Source: Cloeon dipterum (taxonomy: Eukaryota; Arthropoda; Insecta; Ephemeroptera; Baetidae). Taken from it: a stretch of DNA of 64,000 nucleotides. The stretch spans positions 30,621,883-30,685,882 of the forward strand of contig NC_088789.1 of the NCBI RefSeq assembly GCF_949628265.1, in the 5' to 3' direction. Below are positions 43,591 to 55,154 of the stretch, piece by piece. A model generated the notes under the pieces. That model searched no databases. It was not told the DNA's origin and saw nothing but the letters and a program-made list of their open reading frames with translations. Numbering within the stretch: position 1 is the stretch's first letter; every line of letters begins with the position of its first letter. A program made the translations under genes and the position numbers.

Positions 43591-44007
43591 TTGCAGTGGC
43601 AGCAGCAGAGCTCTGATTTCACTCTTTTTTTTGCGATTTCATTATTCATCCCTCAACTCTACAGCTGTTTACCAGCTGCCAAATAATTAAAAATGTTTTA
43701 ATGTGGCTCTTTTATTTCCTTTAGCTAAAATACATGCAAAAATAAAAATTTTATTAAATTTTTAAATGATCTTAAGGAAGAAAAAAATTTATTCATCATC
43801 AGAAGTGTCACAACCACGTAATTTAAGGCCGGCGACTGGAATTCAGCATTTGCCAAGAACCTAGAAGTAAACAAACGCGTCTGATTCATTTTCCTTTAAT
43901 CCCGCGATGTAATTCTGGCAAATCTAATTGCAGGATAACAGAATTTCTTGTATAACTTTGCAGAAAAATTGCACCGCTTCAGCCTACTAATTTATATTTT
44001 TCAATTC

Positions 44008-44394
44008 ACCAGTTGCATAAAGCCTAAGTGTTTGAAGCCGCCAACAGATGGCGCCACCGTATACTTTCGATTTTAAGGCACTTCCGCTGCGATTTCAGAC
44101 TCAATCTAGCTACTGTACATTCTTCAATTAATTTGCTCTCTTTTGACGTGCTGAAATCCAAAATCGGTTCAGCCAATCGCCGTAGAATCGTGAAAACTAT
44201 TTTTTGAAATAAAAAATCTTTTCCAACGTTTCTACGGCGAATGGCTGAACCGATTTTGGTTTTCAGCACGTCAAAAAATAGCAAATTAATTGAAGAATGC
44301 ACAGTAGCTAGATTGAGTCTGAAATCGCAGCGGAAGTGCCTTAAGAGTGAAAGTCTACGGTGGCGCCATCTGTTGGCGGCTTCGAACAACTGGT
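44008..44394. mobile_element. Palindromic MITE, copy F, with CAATTC target duplication
   Basis: CAATTC at 44002-44007 and 44395-44400. Full central hairpin; the right end has lost the ACTAAGGGTTTATGC part. Apparent reading frames across it (up to 169 codons) are a by-product of the palindrome. Confidence 0.9.
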
Positions 44395-44562
44395 CAATTC
44401 TTGAAAAACCCCTGAGAAAAGTCCATAAATGTTTCGGTTCCTTCAAAGACTCAAAGCGTCTCTTTCTCGATAAACATTGAATCCCCCTTTGCTCCCCTTG
44501 ATGCCTGTTCAGCATTGAAGCGAGGGTCGTCATCAGTATGTTTTTTTTAGGGTAAAAGGGTA

Positions 44563-44746
44563 AATAGTTCTGCGGCCACTCACAGGTAGCAGGTCAAGCG
44601 CTGCATCCAGCCAATCGAGGGCCGAAAAGCTTCCTAGATAGCACCTGTCATGTCCTGCTTTTCCCAGGCTTTGCATTGGTGGCTTCTGATTGGCTGAAGC
44701 AAAAAACAGCGTTTGCCCTGCACCCAGTGAGTGGTTACAGAACTAC
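44563..44746. repeat. Foldback with inverted CCAAT boxes
   Basis: Left AGTTCTGCGGCCACTCAC, GCAGGTCAAGCGCTGC, CAGCCAATC; right GATTGGCTGAAGC, CAGCGTTTGCCCTGC, GTGAGTGGTTACAGAACT. Stem of about 60 bp. Again two CCAAT boxes in opposite orientation. Confidence 0.65.
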
Positions 44747-45639
44747 TTCGAATTAATGCAATGACGTGTGAGTGCCGCGGCATACGAGAGAGCGGGGGCT
44801 GGGCGTGTCACTGAGCTGACACCCTGCTGACAGCTGATTTAGAAGACCAAAACATAAACAAACAGAACACGCGAGCGGTTCTTTTTGTAGAATAAAACTA
44901 TTTACACCAGATCTGGTGCAAATAAGAATTCGTTCTTGTCGCGGAAATTTGAGCGATCGCTCGCCTCGCCCACTCTTTCATCCCTCTCCATCGCGCAAAC
45001 GAGTCAGCTGATCGGAGTGAAGTTAGCTCTACGCGATAGTACTCGGAGAGCTCTACCACTTGGAGAGCTCTGGTGGCGTTGGCGAGTAAGGTTGCCTTTA
45101 AAATCTGAATTTTCCAAGTGCTTAAATCCTGAAAACCGGCATTTTACTGTCAAAACTGGAAAATCTAATTACTGGGCAGATTTTCGGGCTTTTGCTTCAG
45201 CCATTAACGATTTTGAGAACACTTCGTGCTAATTTGTGCATGTGACAACCCTAGAATTGTAACGCCAGAGTTGTTTGCCAGAGCTTGGGTAGGAAAATAT
45301 AAGCCGCATTTTACCATCGCAACACCTGGAAGCCTCTATATTTTTGATATTTTTCATTATTCCTACAGAAATTCCATGCTCACACTATGTTTCGGCTCCT
45401 TGTTAAGCAGGAATTTTCTGTTTAAATGTAATGAATAGGAATAAACACCAAGGAAGCTGCTTTTAATTTTAAATGAACATTTTACGACGGCTCTGAGTGC
45501 ATCTTTTGCCTTCATTGGCAACATTTAAAAAAAAACAATTAATCTTTTTTATTAAATGGGCAAAATGTTATTTAAAATAACAACACCTAAAACCAAATAA
45601 GATGTTTTCACTGCAACAAATGTGTATGTGATCGGCAGA
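44747..45639. other. Intergenic, nothing recognised
   Basis: Only short unsupported frames (e.g. 44936-45232). Confidence 0.4.
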
Positions 45640-45905
45640 ATATCAGCGAGGACCAGATTTGCGATAAAATTGGTTTCCACTGCGCAGATCCAAGATGGCG
45701 TCTGAATGTGGGAATCAAAAAGCTCTGGTTTGGATTGCCGTACGAGTGTCAAGAGTTTGTTTTTACGATCCAAAAGACACAGGAGTAATGCAAATTATGT
45801 CACAGTTTCGCGCATTTTCACATGACCGTTTTTGCGCGCCATACTCCACCGGACGCCATATCTGCGCGTCGCACGAATCTGGCCCCCCGCTGCTGAAAAT
45901 CACAA
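45640..45905. repeat. Dispersed repeat related to 1675-1940
   Basis: Shared: GATAAAATTGGTTTCCACTG (one base differs), TGCGCAGATCCAAGATGGCG, GTCAAGAGTTTGTTTT, ACGATCCAAAAGA and CGTCGCACGAATCTGGCCCC-like blocks, in the same orientation. Confidence 0.65.
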
Positions 45906-46498
45906 GAAGATGCTGATCCGTCACACACCTCTTGGCTGAACCCAGCCCTTGAGTTCAGCACTAACTTTTGGTGTAGGGGTGTGCGTTGCGGAGAAGAGTA
46001 TAGCAGCTTTTCATGTGAGTTCCAAGAATGATTAATGAGATTTATTTCATTTCATAATATTGAGAATTTATTGTTAAATCTGTAAGTGTGACATTTTCGA
46101 TCGAAATTTGATGCTTTTTGGAGATTGTTCAAGCTTTACTCTTATTCCTAGTTCAAATCCCTTTTGTATCGGCGTGTGGGCGTCGGCCATGTTTGACAAC
46201 AATTGTGTTTGTGTTTACGATTGATTGATACAATTTTATCTGTAAATTGTAAATTCTCTCACGAATTTGAGCAAATGAGCATTATTTTGCGTCAGTTCAG
46301 GTAAATATGTTGCTGCGTAAATACCCAAAACCGTATCAGCTGCGATCCTCGTGTGTTTTTTTCTCTAATTCTGTGATTATTGAGAGAATTTATTAAGATC
46401 ACCAAATTTAATGCAGGAGGCTAGATCGTTTCGATCGTCAATGAAATAGCAGTACATAGATAGATTGACTAATTAATATGACGTAAATTTTCCACAGT

Positions 46499-48292
46499 AT
46501 GAGCGCCAAGCAACGAGAAGACGATCAGTTGGTTGAGTTGACCAAAGTCAGGCTCCAGGCTCCAGAGGCTGGCGAGGAAGCTAAGGCTGGAGGATCTGGC
46601 CGGCGCTGCAGTTCATTTGCTGCAAATTTCCAACTTTATAAAGACTTCAACCTGCGTATGTTCATTATCAGTTTTGTACGCCTAGATTTTAAATTTCTGT
46701 CTGTTTCACAGCTACGGAAATTCGCGAAAAATTATTGCAAAGGATTTTGGAGTGGAGATGGTTTGTCCTATAGATATGAAGGAAATTTGGAGCAGTTTGA
46801 AAGGACAATGCAGTTGCTGCCACACCTGGTCGGCGAGAGGACCGTCTCGGTCGACTTTTCAAACATGTTCTCCTTATGCCCAGCTCGAAAAATCAACAGC
46901 TCGTTTATCGAGGTGTGCAGATTTTCTATTTCATCTTTAATTATGTATTATGATTTTGTAACTGGCTCTGTTAAAGGTCTGCGAGTTGTTGGCTCGAGCA
47001 GCGCCAAACATCGAAAAACTGTCGATGAAGAGTGCTCTCGTCTGTCCGGAGATCTTCTCATTCCGGACCTGCTGCAGCCGCTGACAAGAATGCAGAAGAA
47101 GCTGCAGATTTTGAAGCTTGGATGCTGCGAATTTGACTATAAAGGATTCCTGGAGCTGTGCCAAGCCTTCGGGTGTTAGGTTAGGCGTCAAATACCTCGC
47201 TGTCGAAGAATCTGGTTAAGGATTTTTGGATAACAATAATATTTCAAGAGATCTGCAGCACCTGAGAGTGTAGAAAGTAGGTGTTTTGAACCCCATTTAC
47301 CTATCGTTTTTCTCAAAGGCTGCCCCTCAGCTGGACTAAATTGACTCCTGGCAGTGGGGAAATTACACAACTGCCCGTCTGCAAGAGGACGCTGAATCAG
47401 AAAATTCTTATATTTGTACACGGCTGCTCAGTTCTTTGATGGCAAGGAGGACCTCCCTGGCAAGCACCCATTCATCACTTACTTTCAGGCAATTTTTATT
47501 TTAAAATACAATTTTGCGTGAATAATAATCTTGTTTTGTAGGTGGATGGCTCCTTCATCACGAAATTTGGAGTGGACACTTTGGATAAGTTTTCAACCTT
47601 GAAGACTTTGGTGTTGGACACCTGCACATTGACTGACATGGATAACATGATGAGAGTTTACGGAGGGAACCTGCGCACACGCACACTCCACATCGTGGAC
47701 GACTGGGACACTGCAATGGAAGGACTCACGTTTGGACGCATTTTGGAGTGCTGTCCGCGACTGGAAGAACTTGGCTTGCAAAACGTCAACATTCCAAATG
47801 AAGTCGCGAATCCCTTCTCTGCGCATCGCTCTTTCATCGGGCAAAATGGGTTAATTTTTGTTTTAATATGTAATCGCAAATAGTATAATATATTTTATCC
47901 ACAGTGATGATTTCTGCGATCGAGCATCCCGTCCTCACCTAAACTGGAGAAGATTACTCTGGAAGGAAATTACAAGGTGAAGGACTTGAAGGGCGTAGCA
48001 ACCCTTATTAAGCAGAAGAAGATCCTGAGGCAGTTGCAGTCCTGGTGTATGTTCCCGGTGTACACCATGGACCGAGTCTTTAATTTTGTCCACTTCAGGG
48101 CTGCCACACGCCTGGCCAAGATGGCCTCTGCGTTCCTTCCTTCACTGATCGACATCTCTCTCTCTCCATGAATTACAACTGCTTCCATCTCCGACATCTC
48201 CGTAGTCGCCAAGCACGACAGGATTTGTGCGATGACTTTGAAGATGAGGCTTTAGACAAGGTGATCAAGGAGTTTGAGAAATTCAGAGGTGT
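46499..48292 (+). pseudogene. F-box/LRR family pseudogene
   Basis: Exon pattern copies the intact gene at 56114-59392. Exon 1 is 46499-46655 (MSAKQREDDQLVELTKVRLQ, ending ...KDFNLC in phase 1, like KIVDLC). Exon 2 is 46712-46912, which after splicing reads PTEIREKLLQRILEWRW, an F-box start like LPKELILKVVGHL. Exon 3 starts at 46977 (LARAAPNIEKLSMKS), then 47542 onward (FSTLKTLVLDTCTLTDMDN, CCPRLEELGLQNVNIP), then 47905 onward (SPKLEKITLEGN, KQKKILRQLQS, DDFEDEALDKVIKEFEKFR). Exon 2 hits TAG after WRWFVL, exon 3 shifts after CPEIFS, and the last exon is shifted too. Several independent frame breaks make it a pseudogene rather than an assembly error, although LRR reading is preserved over long stretches, so inactivation is fairly recent. 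Confidence 0.7.
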
Positions 48293-49249
48293 TTGTTGGT
48301 TTCAAACCATAAATTTTGATATTTAGTCTGTGAATAGATCTAATTTTGTGATGTGGAATTGAAAAATTGATGGATCTTTTTTTAAAAAAAAAATCTGCTA
48401 TTGTTTTTAAGTAAGTGCACTAATCCGCACCAGGCATCCTCCAGAATTAGGTGCAAATTAAGTGGCAAACAAGTTAAAGATTCTTTAGGTGCCCAAAGAA
48501 ATGCAAATTTATCTCCTCAACCTCTAAATGAAGGTAGCAGAACTGTTTCTAATTAAAAAAATTTACTCATTGTAAAAGATCTGAGGAATCCGCACACAAC
48601 TTTGAGCTCATTAAGTAATTTTCAGTGTAAAATTTAGGCTTTATGAGATTAAACACTGCTTGAAACACATCCAATTTAGGTTTAATTTTAAATAAAAAAA
48701 ACATCATTTATTTCATTCCCTCGAAAGCGAATTTTTCACGGTTGGGCAGTTAACAAGTCGAAACGCGATCTATTTTATTTTCTGATTGACCAGAAATGAC
48801 AAAATTATGCCACCGCTGTCCAATTCGGACTCTTCCGCGCATAATTCGTCTTGCAGGATAATAAACTTTGTTTTTAACTGTCATCTGATCTGAGACTATA
48901 ATTATAAAGCCTCTGCATCACAGTTATGTTTTTCTTTGACAATATAGCAGAGACTAGAGTTACAAAGAGACAAAACGTACTCATAAATGCCGCCAAAAGC
49001 ATTCAACACATTAAAATTATTTTTTTAATCGGTAAAATACGACTGAAGTCACGTAAGTCAGAGCAAGCAGCAAGAATTCTCTTATATAATTATCCACGAT
49101 GATATGTTGGCACAGACGCACGTCAGCAGTTCCCGCGCAAGTTTCAACATGGCTGACATAACCAGGCGCCGCTATACAGATTCTCCGGAGCATCGCGACG
49201 CCGTGGCTGATGGACAGGCGCCGCCACGAATATTCTCCGGAGCTAAGCA
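48293..49249. other. Intergenic, nothing recognised
   Basis: AT-rich; no supported feature. Confidence 0.4.
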
Positions 49250-49525
49250 TCAGAACTGCGTAAATTACCCACTGTTCGTTGGACTCGTCTCAAACTACTC
49301 TAAGAAACTGAAGGGTTTGTGGGTGTTCGCTCTCCACCCCTTAAGTTGCCATACAGTGTGAAAGATATGCAAACGCGAGCGGCGCCATAACGGTCGTCGC
49401 TTGATTCTATGGGGATGGGTTTATACACCTCCTTAACCCTTCGGCGGGTCAGAGAAGGTCGCGATGAGCCAAACGGTGGGTAGCTTTCGCAATATTCTGA
49501 GAGTTAGAACCCGAGATATGGGGGT
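49250..49525. repeat. Foldback repeat related to 18056-18240
   Basis: GTTGGACTCGTCTCAAAC at the left and AACGGTGGGTAGCTTTCGCA with GAACCCGAGATA at the right are arms of the same family. A pair of ATTCTCCGGAGC boxes lies just upstream (49181-49246). Confidence 0.5.
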
Positions 49526-50267
49526 GCCACAAACCCAAAAATTTGAAAAATGTTTTAGGAAAAATACCCAAAACTAAAAATAACTCCACTCTGAAATTTT
49601 CAGCCTACTTTTTGGATGCGGGGCATAATTATTATTTGAAAGGGGTAAAACCAGAAATATCTATTTATCTTGAAAATCTCGTCCGGGCCTGTTAATTCCA
49701 GTTAAAATATTGCTAGTGTTCCATGTGATAAGGACCGGATTCCGGTGTCAGTATCTTGTCTTGGACCATGATATGATTCTTTCCTATTTAAATTAATACT
49801 TTTTTATGATGCTTATTCTATGGTTTTCTTGTTCCAATGAAAATTAATAAAAAATGCGTACACATCAGAGTTTCTTTTTTAGCGCAAAAAAAACAATGCT
49901 GCATTTTTACGCATTGCAAAATTGGCCGAATTTAATTTTGTGTTATCATGATTGTGTTGCCGAGGAAATAAAACTGTTAAAATGGTCTTCAAATAAATTT
50001 GAAATAATACATAGATAGTTATTTTGCGCGTACATTTAACTGGAGATAAGTGACAAAAAACGCACCTAGGAATAGGAACAATTTATTATTGGTCAAATAA
50101 AGAAATGTATAAACAGCTTCGCTAAATTTATTAATATAACTTCTTAATTTAATTATTATCCAAATAGCTTGACGACGTTGGAAAATCCGGGATACCTTGG
50201 TGGCCTATAAAGCGATCTTCTTTCAGCAATTAATTACAGACTCATCGAGTAAATTAAACGCGAACTG
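49526..50267. other. AT-rich intergenic DNA
   Basis: No supported feature. Confidence 0.4.
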
Positions 50268-50695
50268 ACCAGTTGCATAAACCCTTAGTGTTCAAAGCCG
50301 CCAACAGATGGCGCAACCACAGACTTTCTTAAAAATTTTGCTTTAAGCGGTTTTAAGGCATTTCCGCCGCGATTTCAGACCCAATCTAGCTATTTAGCTT
50401 TTGTTTAATTAATTTGCTTTTTATTGACGTGCTGAAAACCAAAATCGGTTCAGCCATTCGCCGTATAAACGTTGGAAAAGATTTTTTTATTTCAAAAAAT
50501 AGTTTTTCACGATTCTACGGCGATTGGCTATGAACCGATTTTGGTTTTCAGCACGTCAAAAGAAAGCATTTTAAGTGAAGACTGCACAGTGGCTAGATTG
50601 AGTCTGAAATCGCAGCGGAAGTGCCTTAAAATCGAAAGTCTACGGTGGCGCCATCTGTTGCCGGCTTCGAACACTTAAGGGTCTATGCAACTTGT
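50268..50695. mobile_element. Palindromic MITE, copy G
   Basis: ACCAGTTGCATAAACCCTTA to GGGTCTATGCAACTTGT, flanked by GAACTG and GAATTA (decayed duplication). Full hairpin. Confidence 0.9.
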
Positions 50696-51604
50696 GAATT
50701 AAACCGACTTAAAGAAGCATAATCAGCGATGGAAACAATGTTATATAATTATCTTCCTTGGGTGAAATCGAGCGCTGAGGTCATTTTCTGTACGGTACGC
50801 GAGATCCGGCCGACACGTTTGCTGCCAAATTGGTTCCGCAAAAAAATGAAAAAAAATAAGCAGAGACGGCACTGCGGGTGGTAATATTCATGGCGTGGTT
50901 AGATGCGGCACAAACTGCTGCTGAGGGCTGCCGCGCAGTTTTTCGGCAAAGGCGCATTTATTCGAACGCAGCTCTGCGCTGCAGCAGGAATTGTAATTAT
51001 CGTAATTATTCAGCGGCAAAATGCAACCCGCGAAGCTTCTGTGTAGTTCTGGTTGCCAGCTGTACGCCGCGCAGGAGATTGGCAATGTTAACGTTTATTT
51101 GCAAAAAGATTCGCTGGTGCAACCATTCAAATTAAAATTAATGACGTGTGAGCAGAGTCTCAAATATCAAACTAAACGGCCATAAAATAATTTTACACGT
51201 CTGGAAGCCCAATTCAGATAGCTGCTGAACGAGCGAGGAGCATTTTATATTTCCGTTAAATTTCACCACGTGCAGAAAGGGAATAAAACGAACGGTGCTT
51301 GGTTAACTATCAACAAAAAGGAATGAGATTCGCTGCTCCTAATCGAATTGTAAATTTTCGAGAAGAGGGAAAATTTCAAAATAATATTTATATAAAACAA
51401 ATTTGCATATTATTTGCTCGTAGCTTCGGAAATTTCCGCGGCCAAAGAAACACATCAACGTATTATTTCCTTATTTATTTAAATGGCGCTACAACCATTT
51501 AAAATTTCCTAATTATATTTCTTCCCCGAGGGCGACGCTGTGATCGCTTACTAGCCACCTGCAACCTTCCATCCTTTAACTCAGGTTCAGGTGTTCAATT
51601 AGTA
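50696..51604. other. Intergenic; 5' flank of zinc-finger gene 1
   Basis: The last 60 bases (TAGCCACCTGCAACCTTC, AACTCAGGTTCAGGTG) are duplicated in front of gene 2, so they belong to the inverted duplication and may contain its promoter or 5' UTR. The rest shows nothing. Confidence 0.5.
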
Positions 51605-52792
51605 ATGTCGTTGCAAAGAGCGTTGTGCTTGATTTGCGAGCTTCCGACGGCGGACGGCGCTGTCCTCGCTGTCCACCTGAACAAGGAAAAACTGCAGAAT
51701 TGGTTTCTCAACGTCTGTGGACAAGAGTTGGCTGAGGAAATCGAGGACGAGGACAAAATTTGCTACTATTGCATCTGGCAAGCCGAGTGAGTTCAAAAGA
51801 ATTCCGGAATTTTTATTTTTTATCTGAGGAATTTTCCCCAAAGGTTCCTCTGGAAATTCAATGGAATGTCAGACGAGGATTTTGTTTGGTGGCCCAGGAA
51901 TTCGGATTATTCGGACGAAGCTACGAAAGAGCTGCGGAATTATATACTATTTTGGTAAAATTCACGCCTCTATAGAAGCTCACTTTGTTCAATTTTTTAT
52001 TCGTTTTAAGAGGGGAAATTGGAGCAGTGTTGGGTGGTGCAGTTGGAGAAAATTGAGCTGCCGAAAAATGACGCTGAAGAGAGACGAATCGTGCAAGCTG
52101 AAACTCTGCAGAGGCGATGGAAATGCTTCTACTGCGGGAAAAGATTTAAACATTCTTATCAATTGTCCAAGCATGTGAAGAAAATGCACAAGAAAGCAAT
52201 CAGATGTGAAAATCACCAATGTGCTACCTATTTCAACACTCTTGAAGAAAAACAAGAGCACACAAAGAATATTCACGAAAAATCAAAGGAACGAGAAAAA
52301 TTCGATTGCATTTTTTGTGGAAAGGAATTTGAGGGACCACAAAACTACAACTGTCATGTTCGTCATGTTCACAAAGAGTTTCCCATAAAATGCTCTCGTA
52401 TTGGTTGCTTGTCTTTTTACAAAACAAAAATCGAAATGGAAACACACTTTGACTCTTTTCACGGGGATGATGACAAGACAAGAATGTTCAAATGCAATGA
52501 TTGTGATTACAAAACTACGAAAAAATCTCATTTGGAAGCGCATATAGCTTGCAAGCACTTGCCAAAATATATGAAATGCAAAAATTGTGACAAGATGTAC
52601 TCAACTGAATTTAGTCTAAGGATGCATGTAAATCGAGTCCACAATTTCAAGGTTTGTACATATTGCAAATTGGATGTTTCTACCAATATGTCAAGTTTTC
52701 ATCTGAATATTAAAAAGTGCAGTCAGTGCAAGAGCAAATTCGAATGTTCAGGTCTATACCAATCGCACTTGAAGTCATGCAGAAAGACATGA
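51605..52792 (+). pseudogene. ZAD-like C2H2 zinc-finger gene 1, frameshifted in exon 2
   Basis: Exons 51605-51786, 51844-51954 and 52011-52792 correspond one to one to the intact copy at 53970-55154. Exon 1 encodes a ZAD-like module (MSLQRALCLICELP, then ICYYCIWQAE: two CxxC pairs). Exon 3 encodes about seven C2H2 fingers (WKCFYCGKRFKHSYQLSKHV, FDCIFCGKEFEGPQNYNCHV, FKCNDCDYKTTKKSHLEAH). Near its end exon 2 reads AATTATATACTATTTTG where gene 2 has AATTACTATTTTG. The four extra bases throw exon 3 out of frame and create TGA at the junction. No alternative donor fixes this. Without the extra bases both genes would have exactly 1071 coding bases. It is either a recent pseudogene or a sequencing error, since the finger region is otherwise open. 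AATAAA at 52970. Confidence 0.7.
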
Positions 52793-52969
52793 TTTAAATA
52801 TGACAAAGCGCTCAAATTCATACAACTACGAATGCCACCTTGCTTTTCACATGGGAAAAAACACAAACAGTAAATATAATATAGAACATAAAGACTCAAA
52901 TTCAAATTCACTGCTTTTGTGCAACATTTTATTAGCATTTAGTATGTTTATAATTTCACTCTTCAACCC

Positions 52970-52975
52970 AATAAA
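52970..52975 (+). promoter_or_regulatory. Poly(A) signal AATAAA of zinc-finger gene 1
   Basis: CCCAATAAAAAGAATAAAT, about 180 bases after the stop codon. Confidence 0.5.
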
Positions 52976-53969
52976 AAGAATAAATATTAGTAGATGAGAC
53001 GATACTTTAATTAAAAAAAAATAACCAGTTCAGACCAAAACATTTTTTAATATATATCTTCGTGTTTTTTTATTTGACATCCGCATTTTTCAATAAAGTT
53101 GTAATGTGTATCCAAAATCGTTATTTAGTTTTTGAGTGATATATGAAATAATAAATTAGATTAATGCCGAATGTGGCATTTTAATATTCAATGAACAATT
53201 AGCAAAAATACACTACCTTTAACGCTTGTATTAACTCGCTTAAATGTCGGCAAATCAAAAGATTGAGTCGGAAAATGACTACACTATAAATCACAATCAC
53301 AAAACGTGCTAAATGTTCTGCCACGAATGAACTTTTTGAGATCTGATGGAAAATATTCCTATACACAGCTGTTTATCTAGGAGGGGCTGGGGCAGACTAT
53401 TCTAATGCTCGGCGGCGATCCTGGAGGAAAAGATCGCTGGCCGAAAAGATTTATTACCGGGGCGGCAAACAGTTGAATCACTGTGTACGGTCAATAATTC
53501 TTTTTCCTCTGCCTTTCGCACCACGGATTGCAAACTTTGTGCAATTTGCGGTCAAATGAATCATCACGAGTACTGGACATTAATATTTATTAGCCTCTGT
53601 CATGGCAAATTAATAACCACCTCGTCCGCAGTAGCCACATTTATTTATCTATTTAATCGCGGACGCAATTGCCGCGCCAAAATTTCTGCCAGCACGACTT
53701 TTGGAGGCAACGCGCACACCTCTTATAAACGTCAGCTTCACTCACTTTTTAACATAAATGAAAATGCAGCAAAATATTGTTATTTGTTTTTTATTTATAA
53801 AAATTATGAATTTTTGAAACAGTATTATGAATTGTATTGCACTTTTAACGAAAACAACTCAAAGAAAATGTTATAAGCATATATATTCACATTTTGACTT
53901 AAATTCTATATATGAATGTGGGTGTTTCCAGATAATGTCTCTTCTTCTATGTTTTCAAATTTTTGTTCA
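52976..53969. other. Spacer between convergent zinc-finger genes
   Basis: AT-rich. It is the centre of the inverted gene duplication; no further features. Confidence 0.4.
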
Positions 53970-55154
53970 TCAATTTGTCCGATTTTTGCAAGATTTTAAG
54001 TGTGATTTATACAAACCTAAACATCGGAATTTGCTCTTGCAGCGATTGCACTTTGTAATTTTCAAGTGACAATATTTTTTGTTATAAACACTCAAAGCCA
54101 GTTTGCATAAAGGACAAACCTCAAAATTGTGAGAGCGATCCTCATGATTTTTCAATTCATATCGATCGGAAAACAGATTATCACACATTTTACATTTCAT
54201 GGATTTAAGCAAGTGTTTCCTAGCTATATGCGCTTCCAAGTGAGATTTTTTCATAGTTTTGTAATCGCAATCATTGCATCTGAATTTTCTTGTCATGTCA
54301 TCTTTTTCGTGAGCAGAATCAAAGTGAGTTTTCATTTCAATTTTTGTTTTGAAAAATGACAAGCAACCACGATGAGAACATTTTACAGGAAACTCTTTGT
54401 GAGCACGGCGAACATGAATGTTGTAGTTCTGTGGTCCCTCAAATTCCTTCTCACAAAAGGTGCAATTGAATTTTTCTCGTTCCTGTGATTTTTCGTGGAC
54501 ATTCTTGTTGTGCTCTTCTTTTTCTTCAAGAGTGTGGAAATAAGTAGCACAATTGTAATTATCACATCTGATGGCATCCTTGTGCATTTTCTTCACATGC
54601 TTGGACATAACGTTAGAATATTTAAATCTTTTCCCGCAGTAGATGCATTTCCATTGCCTCTGCTGCATTTCACCTTCATCAATTCGTCTCTCTTCATCGT
54701 CAGCACTTTTCGGAAGCTCAATTTTCTCCAACTGCACCCAACACTGCTCCAATCTCCCCTCTAAAAAGAATAAAAAATTAACAAAACCATCGGGCTTCCA
54801 AAGCTTGAATTTTACCAAAATAGTAATTCCGCAGTTCCTTCAATGCATCGTCAAAATAGTCTAAATTCCTGGGCCACCAAACCAAAGCATCGTCCGCCAT
54901 TTCGTCGAATTTAGAGAGAAACCTTGGTAAAAATTCCACAAAATAAAAAAAATATTCCTTGAATTCCTTTTAAAGACTCACTCGGCATGCCAGAGACAAA
55001 AGCAGCAAATTTCGTCCTCGTCCTCGATTTCTTCGGCCAACTCGTGTTCGCAGACGTTGAGGAACCAAGTCTGCAATTTGTCCTTGTCCACGTGGACAGC
55101 GCCGTCCACCGTTGGACGCTCACAGATCACGCACAGCGTCTTTTGCAACGACAT
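53970..55154 (-). CDS. ZAD-like C2H2 zinc-finger protein 2, 3 exons, 356 aa
   Basis: Exons 55154-54982, 54922-54816 and 54760-53970 join (phases 2 and 1) to 357 codons. Residues 1-57 form a compact ZAD-like domain: C8xxC11 and C50xxC53 (LCVICERP, EICCFCLWHAE). Exon 2 gives a WWPRNLDYFDDALKEL linker. Exon 3 holds about seven C2H2 fingers: WKCIYCGKRFKYSNVMSKHV, CDNYNCATYFHTLEEKEEH, FNCTFCEKEFEGPQNYNIHV, VKCSHRGCLSFFKTKIEMKT, FRCNDCDYKTMKKSHLEAHI, MKCKMCDNLFSDRYELKNHE and a last CPLCK unit. ZAD domains mediate dimerisation of the large insect-specific ZAD-ZNF family of DNA-binding nuclear proteins, which expands by duplication. The zinc-ligand spacing is shorter than usual, hence ZAD-like. Inverted copy of the gene at 51605. 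Confidence 0.8.

Larger units (their letters stand above)
38716..43720. repeat. Tandem duplication, copy 2 (with DM9 gene 2)
   Basis: Same order as 33388-37640. Copy-specific changes: hAT-like DNA at 40746-42298 replaces the segment corresponding to 35870-36410. An extra stretch of about 185 bp at 43406-43590 is absent from copy 1. The insertion seen at 35293-35750 is missing here. Confidence 0.85.

Noticed and set aside
44024..44533. 169-codon reading frame across the MITE
   Set aside because: The frame follows the palindrome of the MITE and recurs in other copies on either strand; it has no start, splice or domain support.
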